64,000 bases of DNA, taken from positions 51,181-115,180 of the forward strand of contig JALQPE010002950.1 of the NCBI GenBank assembly GCA_030407315.1. Reading direction: 5' to 3'. A model generated the notes under the pieces. That model saw nothing but the letters and a program-made list of their open reading frames with translations. It ran no database searches and was not told where the DNA came from. Positions 10,186 to 20,983 of this stretch are shown here, piece by piece. How positions within the stretch are numbered: the first letter of the stretch is position 1; the number at the start of each line of letters is the position of its first letter. The position numbers and the translations under genes are program-made. The stretch comes from Asparagopsis taxiformis. Its lineage: Eukaryota > Rhodophyta > Florideophyceae > Bonnemaisoniales > Bonnemaisoniaceae.

Positions 10186-10472
10186 TTTCATGTGGATTTT
10201 GACCAAAACCTTTTTATTGTAGAAGTAGAATGTCCCCAAGGGTGGACGTGCTCCATTCATAATTCCCTAGAATGATAGATACTCTACTAATACTCCATAT
10301 GTATTCTGCTTACCTCTCAATGCCCACTGGTGGACTCGTGAAATAGAATTTTTCTGTCTTGGGAGTTTTTCTATACTGTTCCTCTATGATAATACGGATA
10401 CAGTATGAAACAGAGTAACTGGTGATATTCTTACATAATTTTTTACACTGAGAAGTATCATCATTATTGTTT
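10186..10472 (+). repeat. 287-bp dispersed repeat, copy 1
   Basis: Near-identical to 13384-13670 (constant offset of 3,198 bp, so no indels) and, inverted, to 16569-16855. On the complement it holds a frame ending FTSPPVGIER followed by GTAAGC. It is a mobile or duplicated sequence of unknown family. Confidence 0.85.
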
Positions 10473-10765
10473 CGTTTGGTGAAGTTGTCAAATGTGCCAT
10501 TCTGAAATGTTGGAGGAGCTGAGGGAAGGTCAATCAATCAACCAATCAATCACAAGGCGAGTATATCCGGCACGTCAAGTCCGAGGGTTGCTTCCCCCAT
10601 TCTTTATTTTCCGCTTGTGTATGGGGTGAAGCCAGTATTTATATTGACACGGAGTGTCAGTAGAGCACGCCATCTTCATAAAGACAGCTATAGCTGTGAT
10701 TAACATATCTTAAACACTTATTCAATTACTTACGTGCATATTCACGATTACATACGTGGCAATAA
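10473..10765. other. Intergenic with TCAATCAA simple repeat
   Basis: A TCAATCAATCAACCAATCAATC tract lies near 10532-10552. No gene. This could include LTR sequence of the neighbouring gag-like fragment, but no matched pair was found. Confidence 0.3.
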
Positions 10766-11416
10766 TTAGTATACTTGTGGTACTGAGTGTTGACTTACGA
10801 CACATCCCAGTTTTGCCATATGTAAGGAGGCATTTGGGCCTAACTGCGAGAATACATTATGCTTCTTGGTGGTCTTAGTTTTCTCGTATCCACTAGGGGA
10901 TCCTTTCAGCGTTACATACTCCTCACATGCAATAGCACGTTTCAAAACATGCTTGAACAACCGCATCCAGTTTTCTTCTATGTTCTTTATACCAAGCTCA
11001 AAGTCCTGAACAATTCTGTCCTTGAGAACTGCGGGTCTCAACAGCTCGCAAATGTGACGAATAGATAGTTTAGGTTTGTCGTCAATGAGACATTTCCATT
11101 TTTTGTGACGAAGGAGTGTTTGGTAGTCGGAGAATGATCCGCGAATGCGCAACTCAGCGTCTGACTCATGCACATTTATTTTCACCACACTCTTGATGGC
11201 TGTTTCCAATTCTTCCAGTGAAATTGACTCCAGCTTAACCTCTTTTTTGGATCGTAGCCACTCTTCCAAAATATCTTCAGTGAGGTCGTTGAACTCCTGG
11301 ATCCCTGGAAACGTTTCAAATGCAATCAGAGAGAGCAAAAGGTCATGATCGATTGAGGACTTGAGTGGAACAGGCGTTAGTGCACTTCCGGAAGCGTTCG
11401 CATCCTGGATGTACAT
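10766..11416 (-). CDS. Unrecognised 216-residue protein, possibly an LTR-retrotransposon gag fragment
   Basis: Open frame from an ATG at 11414-11416. The predicted protein is helical and charged, with blocks EEWLRSKKEVKLESISLEEL and LRPAVLKDRIVQDFELGI. That overall character resembles retrotransposon capsid (gag) regions, but there is no zinc knuckle and no adjacent protease or RT, so the assignment is weak. It may equally be a host gene. Neighbours are repeats only. Confidence 0.35.
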   Translation of the reverse strand: MYIQDANASGSALTPVPLKSSIDHDLLLSLIAFETFPGIQEFNDLTEDILEEWLRSKKEVKLESISLEELETAIKSVVKINVHESDAELRIRGSFSDYQTLLRHKKWKCLIDDKPKLSIRHICELLRPAVLKDRIVQDFELGIKNIEENWMRLFKHVLKRAIACEEYVTLKGSPSGYEKTKTTKKHNVFSQLGPNASLHMAKLGCVVSQHSVPQVY

Positions 11417-12308
11417 TAAGTAGTTTTTCGGTCACGCAGGAACGCGTGAATAGTCTTCCACCCTAATTTTCGGAGAACAGGATGTGAAATTGGAGTAAAC
11501 ATTGGTTGCCCGGTTGTGGGCATCAAAGAACTCATGTTGACGGGCACGTCAGCGAAATTTTTCGGATTAGTGTGTTGATAATGTACTCAAGTGATCTCTT
11601 TTGAGGAACAGTAGGGCAAATGGCTGGCCGCCAGAGCTCTGTCCGATTTTATTCCATGAGGCATTAAGTAGTAATAACATTGGAAGCAAAACCTGCTCTA
11701 GATCATCTATGAAGCCTCATGGCGCAGAAGGGATGGTATTACGGTCAGCAGGGAATAGTCAGGCACGCGAACTAGCAGCGCCCAGCAGCCCGCCAGTCGT
11801 GATAGCCCGAACAATCACACTGAAATATTGCCCGAAATAGACACCCAATAGAAGGAACTTGCTTACACCTCACGAACTAACCGCCCAATAATCCGATAGT
11901 CAAGTACCACACCACATCGACATGCATCGCTCTCTTCGCCATACCTTGCATCTCGAGGGTGCGATGCAGCAATATGCCCAGAAAGCTGTAAAAAGAGCAG
12001 GTTAAATTTAACAGATATAGATCAATCGATGATTCTGGTCATATCAGGTTATTACATCAATTTTATTACCGAATATGGTGATTTGAAAATCTCTGATTGA
12101 GTAGTGGCTCCGAGTCCTCACTGAGAAACGAGGGGTCCAAAACCATTCTTTCACATAGACACGTTTACTTGAAGCATTTCACTTAAACACGTTTAAAGCC
12201 GATGCATGCAGTCCATAAACTCTACTACAGCCGCTGAGACATCTATAAGAATTTCCAGCACAATAAATGGGCTTTCGAAATGCCCCCTACAAGCATACGG
12301 CATTTTTG
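11417..12308. other. Intergenic, no gene seen
   Basis: Only small frames without recognisable content. The last part is the upstream region of the HAD-like gene. Confidence 0.4.
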
Positions 12309-12316
12309 TATAAATA
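12309..12316 (+). promoter_or_regulatory. TATA box of the 12441 HAD-like gene
   Basis: TATAAATA, 125 bp upstream of the ATG at 12441. Confidence 0.6.
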
Positions 12317-12440
12317 GCGTCCCAGTAGCAATCACTGGAAAAATTCAGGTCAGAGGTCTTCAGAAATTCACAAAAATACAGTGCTCTCCAGTACCAAAAA
12401 GAAAATCTAAATCGTCCCATATACACATCTATCCAGTGAA

Positions 12441-13073
12441 ATGACATCACAGCCAGCACCACAACCGCGTGCTAGGATATTCTTACTAGACTGGGACGAT
12501 ACGCTTCATCCAACATCGTATGTTAGATCTTCCATACTTTCATACCGGCACTATGGCCCTCTATCTTTGGAAGATACGAATCATCTGGATGCACTAGGTC
12601 AAACTGTGATTGATTTAATCAATGAAATAAAACAGTACGGAAAGATTACTATTGTAACGAGCGCAATGGAGGGATGGGTGGAATTTTCATCAGCACGTTA
12701 TCTTCCTTCTGTTTACAAATTCCTTTTCAAGGGAGACCAAGAAATAAAAGTAATCTCTGCTCGCGAGCAGGGAAAAACCAGTGTATTCACAGACTTAACG
12801 ACGGAGGCAATAATGGCCATGACAGAACCGTTTGGTCCTCTGCACATATTCGTATTTGGGGACTCTGAAGAGGAAATGAAAGCTGGAGAAAAGATCCTTG
12901 ATACATATGAAGGGGAACTACCTCTTAGTATTAGAAGAGTCAAACTGCGAGGGAGGCCCTCCCTATCCTTCCTCCGTGACGAGCTGAATGCCTTGGCAAA
13001 TGCATTGCCAGAAATGATTTCGTTTCCATTTTCGTTCTATCTGGAGGTTGCCGACAGTGCAGACAGTTCCTGA
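12441..13073 (+). CDS. HAD-like protein, type A (intact copy)
   Basis: 210 residues. Motif I DWDDT (17-21) has the D-x-D-x-T nucleophile signature of HAD-fold hydrolases. Motif II is probably T73/S74 in IVTSAMEGWVE, and motif IV is FGDSEEE (139-145). Blocks GWVEFSSARYLP and VISAR match a conserved-hypothetical HAD-like family that I recall from algae and other protists (substrate unknown). A cytosolic phosphatase-type role is inferred from the motifs. The cap region is small. The first 26 codons lie outside the inverted repeat that starts at 12520; the rest is duplicated in the right arm, where the copy is truncated. Confidence 0.8.
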   Translation: MTSQPAPQPRARIFLLDWDDTLHPTSYVRSSILSYRHYGPLSLEDTNHLDALGQTVIDLINEIKQYGKITIVTSAMEGWVEFSSARYLPSVYKFLFKGDQEIKVISAREQGKTSVFTDLTTEAIMAMTEPFGPLHIFVFGDSEEEMKAGEKILDTYEGELPLSIRRVKLRGRPSLSFLRDELNALANALPEMISFPFSFYLEVADSADSS

Positions 13074-13383
13074 CTTTCGGAACAAAAATATCTCGAAAAA
13101 GGTAGTGAGTTGATTTTATGCTCTGGATTACTTTAATTGACGATAGTACTAGTAGTAAGTCATAGGAGATATACAATAGCCCCACTAAATCCATTTCTTG
13201 AAGTAGACGAGTTTGTTAAATCATATTTCAACCGATTTCCCTTCTGAAGAATCAGTACACACCCCTAGTACATATTTGGAGAGTACATATGGACGATAAG
13301 TGGAGGAAATTTTTATCCTCCATTTCTGCTCCACATATATGGAACTTACTCCATCAAAATTCCAAACGAATTTTTAGTACTCC

Positions 13384-13670
13384 TTTCATATGGATTTTGA
13401 CCAAAACCTTTTTATTGTAGAAGTAGAATGTCCCCAAGGGTGGACGTGCTCCATTCATAATTCCCTAGAATGATAGATACTCTACTAATACTCCGTATGT
13501 ATTCTGCTTACCTCTCAATGCCCACTGGTGGACTCGTGAAATAGAATTTTTCTGTCTTGGGAGTTTTTCTATACTGTTCCTCTATGATAATACGGATACA
13601 GTATGAAACAGAGTAACTGGTGATATTCTTACATAATTTTTTACACTGAGAAGTATCATCATTATTGTTT
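13384..13670 (+). repeat. 287-bp dispersed repeat, copy 2
   Basis: Same orientation as copy 1; inside the left arm. The flanks differ from copy 1 on both sides, which sets the limits. Confidence 0.85.
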
Positions 13671-14073
13671 AGTGAAGTACCGAAAAATTGCATCTCGTAA
13701 TGATAGTACTACCGGGACTCTACCTAAGCATACCATGCGAATATAATAGTCATTTCAGTTATTGTAAATTATATAAATTTTGTAAAAAAAGAACTATTAC
13801 GGCTCTTCTTTCAATACTTTTGAGGTTCCAGGTTGCCCTTGGGCCCTGGTGAACCAAGTCTATATAAGAATGGGGAAAGCTTTGATTGGAAAATATCCGT
13901 CACCATCTTTTGACTAGTTCTGACTCAAACCTGTTAGCGTTACTACATGAATAATACGAATACAACTGATAGAGTATTCAAAACCTCTTATATTGAGAAA
14001 ATAAATCTTTGATGTGAAAACATGTACTTTATTGTCAGAAACCTCTAGATTGTCATACAGTGGTTTGAAATCC

Positions 14074-14724
14074 CTAAACATGAGACTGAAGCTCTACATG
14101 CAAAGCCTCTGAGTAGGCTGAAAGACTTTTGATGGACTGGGAAATCAGTCTTTGCTCACTTGTAAGTTCTGTAATAGAAGGAATATCTTTGAACTTGATA
14201 ACTTTCGTGGTGAGCGACATCCTCCGTGAATTTTCGATGAAAAGATTCCTCGGGTGCTGGAACTCGGTAGCTGCTTTGTACGCAGCTCTAGTTGAATCAG
14301 TTGAAGATCCAATGACAATCATTGAAAGTGAAACATCACCCTCGATTTGTGCAAATGTTTGGTTGATGATAGCGTTGAACAAATTATCCTTGCCATATGT
14401 TTGAGAGAAACCTTCATTATTCACTGAAAATGTCTGGATGTCTTGGTTTTTAGTGAGAAACGCATTTACGTCCGGGAGAAAACTTGCAGAGGAGTGCTCG
14501 ATCCATCCCTTTTCGAAATTCGTAATAATGACAATTTTTCCTAGGCAGTCTAGTATCTCCAGGAGTTTTTTTGCAGTTTCGTCTATTTCAACCCATATCT
14601 TGGCGTCTTCTGCCGTCAGCAGTCGTTTTTGTGACATAGATGAGATTGATGAAGTTAAATGTGAAGCTGGGAAAATAACATCATCCCAGTCTACGACAAA
14701 AACAATTGCTGCAGTGGAAGACAT
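14074..14724 (-). CDS. HAD-like protein, type B (left copy)
   Basis: 216 residues, identical to the product of 15515-16165. Paralogue of type A: DWDDVIFPASHL (12-23) against DWDDTLHPTSYV, and IITNFEKGWIEHSSASFLP against IVTSAMEGWVEFSSARYLP. The motif I threonine is replaced by Val16, and the motif IV acid is lost (GSS at 139-141 where A has GDS), so catalysis may be reduced or absent. A TATA box lies at 14811-14818 (complement). It faces its twin across the 318-bp spacer, head to head. Confidence 0.75.
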   Translation of the reverse strand: MSSTAAIVFVVDWDDVIFPASHLTSSISSMSQKRLLTAEDAKIWVEIDETAKKLLEILDCLGKIVIITNFEKGWIEHSSASFLPDVNAFLTKNQDIQTFSVNNEGFSQTYGKDNLFNAIINQTFAQIEGDVSLSMIVIGSSTDSTRAAYKAATEFQHPRNLFIENSRRMSLTTKVIKFKDIPSITELTSEQRLISQSIKSLSAYSEALHVELQSHV

Positions 14725-14810
14725 TTTGTAATTGAGGATTTTAGTTGAGAAGTTGAGTGATTTTTTTGAAGGGATGGGAAGTTATTTCTTCTGGTCTTCC
14801 TCCTATGTTT

Positions 14811-14818
14811 CTTTTATA
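14811..14818 (-). promoter_or_regulatory. TATA box of HAD type B, left copy
   Basis: TATAAAAG on the complement, about 90 bp upstream of the ATG at 14724. Mirrored at 15421-15428. Confidence 0.6.
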
Positions 14819-14960
14819 GGCTTATTTTCAGCACCGCAGCTATGTTTCTGAATCTCTGTGAAACCAGTCAAGCATACTTCGCTTGCAATAATGACATTGA
14901 CTGTTTCTGACTATTTCCATTGTTCCAGAAGAAATTATTCAAACAAAATTTACGTGATTC

Positions 14961-15278
14961 ACCTAATAAAATAGAATTGGGTTCCTTCAAGAAGAATGCT
15001 TTTGAGTCATAAGATCAAATTGTTCCACCAGTCTAATATCGTCCTGAAGGACTATATGTCTAGAATAACTTATTCAATATCTCCAATTCGAAGTGTGTCT
15101 TGCCCTACTTCACTTTTACACTCGTCCTCTGCAGCCGTGTTAATTGAGAAACCTACTGATATCAAATATATATTATTATTCGAGCCTGCCTTGGGCTCCA
15201 CATGTATTACTGTTCATCCAAAGGAATTCGGGAAGATTCCTCCTCCTGAATTCACCTGTTCAGAATACCCGGGGTTCT
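14961..15278. other. Spacer of inverted repeat 1
   Basis: 318 bp of unique sequence between the arms; no gene. It separates two divergent, identical promoters. Confidence 0.8.
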
Positions 15279-15420
15279 GAATCATGTAAATTTTGTTTGA
15301 ATAATTTCTTCTGGAACAATGGAAATAGTCAGAAACAGTCAATGTCATTATTGCAAGCGAAGTATGCTTGACTGGTTTCACAGAGATTCAGAAACATAGC
15401 TGCGGTGCTGAAAATAAGCC

Positions 15421-15428
15421 TATAAAAG
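15421..15428 (+). promoter_or_regulatory. TATA box of HAD type B, right copy
   Basis: TATAAAAG, 87-94 bp upstream of the ATG at 15515. Confidence 0.6.
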
Positions 15429-15514
15429 AAACATAGGAGGAAGACCAGAAGAAATAACTTCCCATCCCTTCAAAAAAATCACTCAACTTCTCAACTAAAA
15501 TCCTCAATTACAAA

Positions 15515-16165
15515 ATGTCTTCCACTGCAGCAATTGTTTTTGTCGTAGACTGGGATGATGTTATTTTCCCAGCTTCACATTTAACTTCATCAATCTCATC
15601 TATGTCACAAAAACGACTGCTGACGGCAGAAGACGCCAAGATATGGGTTGAAATAGACGAAACTGCAAAAAAACTCCTGGAGATACTAGACTGCCTAGGA
15701 AAAATTGTCATTATTACGAATTTCGAAAAGGGATGGATCGAGCACTCCTCTGCAAGTTTTCTCCCGGACGTAAATGCGTTTCTCACTAAAAACCAAGACA
15801 TCCAGACATTTTCAGTGAATAATGAAGGTTTCTCTCAAACATATGGCAAGGATAATTTGTTCAACGCTATCATCAACCAAACATTTGCACAAATCGAGGG
15901 TGATGTTTCACTTTCAATGATTGTCATTGGATCTTCAACTGATTCAACTAGAGCTGCGTACAAAGCAGCTACCGAGTTCCAGCACCCGAGGAATCTTTTC
16001 ATCGAAAATTCACGGAGGATGTCGCTCACCACGAAAGTTATCAAGTTCAAAGATATTCCTTCTATTACAGAACTTACAAGTGAGCAAAGACTGATTTCCC
16101 AGTCCATCAAAAGTCTTTCAGCCTACTCAGAGGCTTTGCATGTAGAGCTTCAGTCTCATGTTTAG
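15515..16165 (+). CDS. HAD-like protein, type B (right copy)
   Basis: 216 residues, identical in sequence to 14074-14724, with the same loss of the motif IV aspartate and motif I threonine. Arranged head to head with the left copy. The identical proteins imply either a very recent duplication or ongoing conversion between the arms. Confidence 0.75.
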   Translation: MSSTAAIVFVVDWDDVIFPASHLTSSISSMSQKRLLTAEDAKIWVEIDETAKKLLEILDCLGKIVIITNFEKGWIEHSSASFLPDVNAFLTKNQDIQTFSVNNEGFSQTYGKDNLFNAIINQTFAQIEGDVSLSMIVIGSSTDSTRAAYKAATEFQHPRNLFIENSRRMSLTTKVIKFKDIPSITELTSEQRLISQSIKSLSAYSEALHVELQSHV

Positions 16166-16568
16166 GGATTTCAAACCACTGTATGACAATCTAGAGGTTT
16201 CTGACAATAAAGTACATGTTTTCACATCAAAGATTTATTTTCTCAATATAAGAGGTTTTGAATACTCTATCAGTTGTATTCGTATTATTCATGTAGTAAC
16301 GCTAACAGGTTTGAGTCAGAACTAGTCAAAAGATGGTGACGGATATTTTCCAATCAAAGCTTTCCCCATTCTTATATAGACTTGGTTCACCAGGGCCCAA
16401 GGGCAACCTGGAACCTCAAAAGTATTGAAAGAAGAGCCGTAATAGTTCTTTTTTTACAAAATTTATATAATTTACAATAACTGAAATGACTATTATATTC
16501 GCATGGTATGCTTAGGTAGAGTCCCGGTAGTACTATCATTACGAGATGCAATTTTTCGGTACTTCACT

Positions 16569-16855
16569 AAACAATAATGATGATACTTCTCAGTGTAAAA
16601 AATTATGTAAGAATATCACCAGTTACTCTGTTTCATACTGTATCCGTATTATCATAGAGGAACAGTATAGAAAAACTCCCAAGACAGAAAAATTCTATTT
16701 CACGAGTCCACCAGTGGGCATTGAGAGGTAAGCAGAATACATACGGAGTATTAGTAGAGTATCTATCATTCTAGGGAATTATGAATGGAGCACGTCCACC
16801 CTTGGGGACATTCTACTTCTACAATAAAAAGGTTTTGGTCAAAATCCATATGAAA
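16569..16855 (-). repeat. 287-bp dispersed repeat, copy 3 (inverted)
   Basis: The mirror of copy 2, carried within the right arm. Confidence 0.85.
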
Positions 16856-17165
16856 GGAGTACTAAAAATTCGTTTGGAATTTTGATGGAGTAAGTTCCAT
16901 ATATGTGGAGCAGAAATGGAGGATAAAAATTTCCTCCACTTATCGTCCATATGTACTCTCCAAATATGTACTAGGGGTGTGTACTGATTCTTCAGAAGGG
17001 AAATCGGTTGAAATATGATTTAACAAACTCGTCTACTTCAAGAAATGGATTTAGTGGGGCTATTGTATATCTCCTATGACTTACTACTAGTACTATCGTC
17101 AATTAAAGTAATCCAGAGCATAAAATCAACTCACTACCTTTTTCGAGATATTTTTGTTCCGAAAG

Positions 17166-17719
17166 TCAGGAACTGTCTGCACTGTCGGCAACCTCCAGAT
17201 AGAACGAAAATGGAAACGAAATCATTTCTGGCAATGCATTTGCCAAGGCATTCAGCTCGTCACGGAGGAAGGATAGGGAGGGCCTCCCTCGCAGTTTGAC
17301 TCTTCTAATACTAAGAGGTAGTTCCCCTTCATATGTATCAAGGATCTTTTCTCCAGCTTTCATTTCCTCTTCAGAGTCCCCAAATACGAATATGTGCAGA
17401 GGACCAAACGGTTCTGTCATGGCCATTATTGCCTCCGTCGTTAAGTCTGTGAATACACTGGTTTTTCCCTGCTCGCGAGCAGAGATTACTTTTATTTCTT
17501 GGTCTCCCTTGAAAAGGAATTTGTAAACAGAAGGAAGATAACGTGCTGATGAAAATTCCACCCATCCCTCCATTGCGCTCGTTACAATAGTAATCTTTCC
17601 GTACTGTTTTATTTCATTGATTAAATCAATCACAGTTTGACCTAGTGCATCCAGATGATTCGTATCTTCCAAAGATAGAGGGCCATAGTGCCGGTATGAA
17701 AGTATGGAAGATCTAACAT
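17166..17719 (-). pseudogene. HAD-like type A, 5'-truncated copy
   Basis: Identical to codons 27-210 of the intact gene, then stops matching exactly at the arm edge (17719). The start codon and motif I (DWDDT) are missing. The frame stays open upstream to 17864 but through antisense gypsy sequence, giving an unrelated N-terminus of about 49 residues. Without the nucleophile aspartate it cannot be a functional HAD enzyme. Confidence 0.85.
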
Positions 17720-17720
17720 G

Positions 17721-19838
17721 GCGAATACCCCATCCGGTATGTGTTTCGGTCAACTCCTCCGTGGGGATGCTGAAAAAGCTCGAAAGGAGTTTAACGGAAT
17801 GCTGAAAGGAAGAAGAGTGACCCCGCCGATCTCGATCGCCGGTAATCTCTTGAAGAACATCCACGCGTTCTCGAGATTATAGCCCTTAATGATTACGGGA
17901 TGAAATCCTGGGGTCTACTCGACACGGGTGCAGTTCCGAAAGTTTTCTCAGTCGAGCTGGTGAAAGCTCTTTCTCTCACTCTCGACTTCAAGCCCAAGGG
18001 TATAACTGTTGCTAATGGAGTACATAGCCCGACCCTGGGATCGGTTAAAAATGTGCCGATCTCTTTTGATGGAGAGACGGTACACATGGATTTCCTAGCA
18101 TTTGAAGGTTCTCCCTTCGCTATCGTGATTGGAATTCCAACAATGGTTCTGCTGAAGACTAAGCTGGACTTCGATAGGCAGATTGTCCGTATGACCAATA
18201 CCAGACGTACTCTCGAAGTTCCTCTTGAACTGGACATTAGCAAACAACGCATGGTTGCCAGTGGGACGGATATTCCAGATTTCACCTCGGAATCTGACCT
18301 TGTTCCGTTCTCCTCTTCTTCAATCGACAAAGAAACGAACCAGGACGAATTGGTTCTGGCCATACTGAACGACCCAACCTCGGTTGGCCCTCAGCTTTAC
18401 TATACGGTCGAACTGGATTCCGAAGAGGACTTAGGTTCACACTGCACTCAAATCTTGTGCACCTCAAGCAAGACGTGGCAGAATCCATCTCCAGTACTCT
18501 ACGAGACTTAGGTGTGGTTGCTTGGACTTTAGACGACCTACGCCCGGCTGATTTGCCAGTCAAATACTACTTTGAGTTGAATGACCCTAACCCCATTCAC
18601 AATACATCTAGAAGGCTGGCTACTCGTCACAATGACTTGGTTCGTGAGGAACTCGATAAGATGTTGGAGGCCGGAATAATCACACCAGCAACCTCTACCT
18701 GGTCCTTCCCGATATTTATTGTGCCCAAAAAAGACGGTAAGCCTCGATTCTGCGTCCATTGCCGATCGCTAAATCAGCATATGAAGCCTGATCGTTGGCC
18801 TATTACTAGAATCCAAGAGATCTTTTATGACCTAGAGGGAAGCGTCGTCTTGTCCACGTTGGATCTATTCTCAGGCTTTTGGTAGGTCCGGATGGCTAAC
18901 GAATGCAAGGAGATGACCACCTTCGTCTGCCGATTCGGCAACTTCAAGTTCGAGGTGATGCCCTTCGGCATTTTGAATGCTCCGTCAACGTTCCAAAGAA
19001 TGATGGATGTCGTTCTGTCCGGCCTCAAGTTCGTCCGAGTAAATTTGGATGACGTAGTGGTCTTCTCCAGGTCAATGGAAGACCATGTGGACCACCTAAT
19101 ACAAGTCTTTAGCGTCCTGTCGCAGCACGGCTTGAAGCTGAAAATTCAAAAATGCTTCTTTGCGAGGCCTAAGGTAGGGCTTCTCGGGCACCTTGTGGAC
19201 AAAAATGGTGTGTCTGTCGACCCCTCTACGGTCAGAGCCATCATGGCTGTCTGAACACCGAAAACGAGTACCGAGCTCCGCAGCTTTTTCGGACTTGCCG
19301 GGTATTACTGGTGCTTCATCCGGAATTTTGCAGCAACCTCATCAGCATTGCATGCGGGGACCTCAACGACTCGTAAGTTCATCTGGACGGAAGAAATGGA
19401 AGAGGCATTTGGAAACTTGAAGGAGGCCCTTACTTCTCCCTCTGTCCTAGCCTTTCCCGACTTCGAACATCCTTTCGTCGTTGAGACAGATGCTTCATCG
19501 GTTACCCTGGGCGCCATTCTCTCTCAGAAGAACGCAGATGGTAAGGTGCATCCTATCGAATTTGTCCCGCATCGCCCTTAACGCTAGCGAGCGTAATTAT
19601 AGTGCTTATGAAAGGGAGTCCCTAGCAGTCGTCTTCGTCCTCAAGAAGTTTAGGGTTTACCTCCTCCCTTCAATCCCCTTCACGCTGATCACGGATCACC
19701 AGGCCCTCCGCCACGCCTTCCAGAAAAAGGATGTGCATGGGAGACTGGCTAGGTGGTTGGATTTCCTTGCGGAGTACGAGTTCATGGTTGAGTACCGCGC
19801 GGGAACAGTGAACCAAGCGGCGGACTACCTTTCCTGAA
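17721..19838 (+). pseudogene. gypsy gag-end/protease/RT/RNase H, broken frames
   Basis: Protease: LLDTGAVPKVFS near 17930-17965 (DTG catalytic triad). RT: IVPKKDGKPRF (about 18718-18750), PFGILNAPSTFQRMM, and NLDDVVVFS where active elements have YxDD, so the Tyr is lost. RNase H: ETDASSVTLGAIL and ITDHQALRHAF. Breaks: a shift between gag and protease near 17870, a shift near 18480, TAG at 18883 inside the conserved GFW-x-VRM, TGA at 19252, and a shift near 19575. Several changes look like C-to-T (a probable CAG to TAG; WC where RR is usual before FIRNF). Confidence 0.85.
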
Positions 19839-20020
19839 TATTTGTCACGCCTCCCCCTTCCTCAGAAGAGGGTAAAATCATCAACTTCACCACTGAAGGA
19901 GGAGGGCACGATGATCCTCCCTGGGACCTCGAACCTTTTCGGGTGGAAGTTTAACGTCACCTCCGAGGGTTCCCGATCCAATCCAAAGATCAGAAGGCCC
20001 GGGTTGCCATCTGCCGAGCC

Positions 20021-20983
20021 ATGAAAAGTTACCTCGTCTGGGACGGGAGACTTTTCCGCCGAACGAGCAAAGGGCCACGTGTTGTCGTAGACAGATCCCT
20101 TCGCACAGGTATACTCCGTGCCTTTCACAACTATATCGGTCATTGGGATGCCCAAACCACTAAGAGAATTGTGTTGGACAGGTTCTGGTGGCCCAATATT
20201 CACAAGGAGGTGATCGCCTACGTGAGATCCTGCAAAGGATGCAAGTTGGCTACCCCGCTCCCTCATTACCGTTCATCCCTTTACTTTCCCCTCACAATCA
20301 TTTTCTCTGTCTTCTCCATCGACTTCGCTGGGCCTTTCCCCGCTTCCTCGGGTGGAAACAGGTTCATCCTAGTATGCGTGGAACACCTGACGGTATGGCC
20401 ACTCGCCAGGGCCTCCGCTAACGCCACTGCGGACGTCGTCGAAGCACTCGTGCGGGAAGAGATAATTCACTCATATGGTTCTTCCCAGACCACTATTAGT
20501 GATAACGCCACATGTTTCACTGCAACCTCAATCTCCCATTTCATGCAGGAATCTGGAATCGAGTGGAGAACCGTTCTCGCGTACGCCCCCATATCCAACG
20601 GAAGGGCGGAGCGAATGGTAGGCACGATAAAGCGTGGAGTGAAAAAGCTGGTTCTTGATGAAGGCATAGACTGGGACCAGGCCCTCACTCACGTTCTTTA
20701 CGGCTATCGAAGTCGCCCGCTGGCAGGCGGAGCATCACTCTTGGAGCTACTCTACGGATTCACGCCGCGTATGGGCCGGGACAAAGTATCCCCGTTCCTC
20801 TCCCGCTCCGTCGAAGACCGCCGAATCGAGTTTCTCGCCGATAGCGACGGGAGGGTGAAACGTATCACTGATCAGAGAGAGAGTCGTGCGGGACCCTTCC
20901 GGAATAAACAGACCCAGAAGTTCCAGGTCGGAGACATGGTTCTGGTCGCCCACGGAAAGGCACTCAACCCAGCAGTGAAGTGA
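20021..20983 (+). CDS. gypsy integrase (open, 320 residues)
   Basis: Zinc-binding HHCC at H36, H41, C71, C74. The catalytic triad is D101 (SIDFAGP), D161 (TISDNAT) and E197 (NGRAERM), with exactly 35 residues between the second D and the E. A GDMVLVAHG block follows near the C-terminus, then TGA at 20981 where the frame continues open (PAFKSVYYNPGRVVR), suggesting a Trp codon turned to stop. This is the best-preserved part of the element. It is part of a polyprotein, not a stand-alone gene. Confidence 0.85.
   Translation: MKSYLVWDGRLFRRTSKGPRVVVDRSLRTGILRAFHNYIGHWDAQTTKRIVLDRFWWPNIHKEVIAYVRSCKGCKLATPLPHYRSSLYFPLTIIFSVFSIDFAGPFPASSGGNRFILVCVEHLTVWPLARASANATADVVEALVREEIIHSYGSSQTTISDNATCFTATSISHFMQESGIEWRTVLAYAPISNGRAERMVGTIKRGVKKLVLDEGIDWDQALTHVLYGYRSRPLAGGASLLELLYGFTPRMGRDKVSPFLSRSVEDRRIEFLADSDGRVKRITDQRESRAGPFRNKQTQKFQVGDMVLVAHGKALNPAVK

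Larger units (their letters stand above)
12520..14960. repeat. Inverted repeat 1, left arm (2,441 bp)
   Basis: Matches 15279-17719 in reverse complement. Paired coordinates sum to 30239 throughout, so there are no indels. Both edges are sharp: ATGTTAGATC at the outer edge and TGATTC at the inner edge. The arms carry most of HAD type A, the 287-bp repeat and HAD type B. Confidence 0.95.
15279..17719. repeat. Inverted repeat 1, right arm
   Basis: Reverse complement of 12520-14960. The only difference found where I compared bases is one C/T at the inner edge. The outer edge abuts a truncated gypsy element. Confidence 0.95.
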
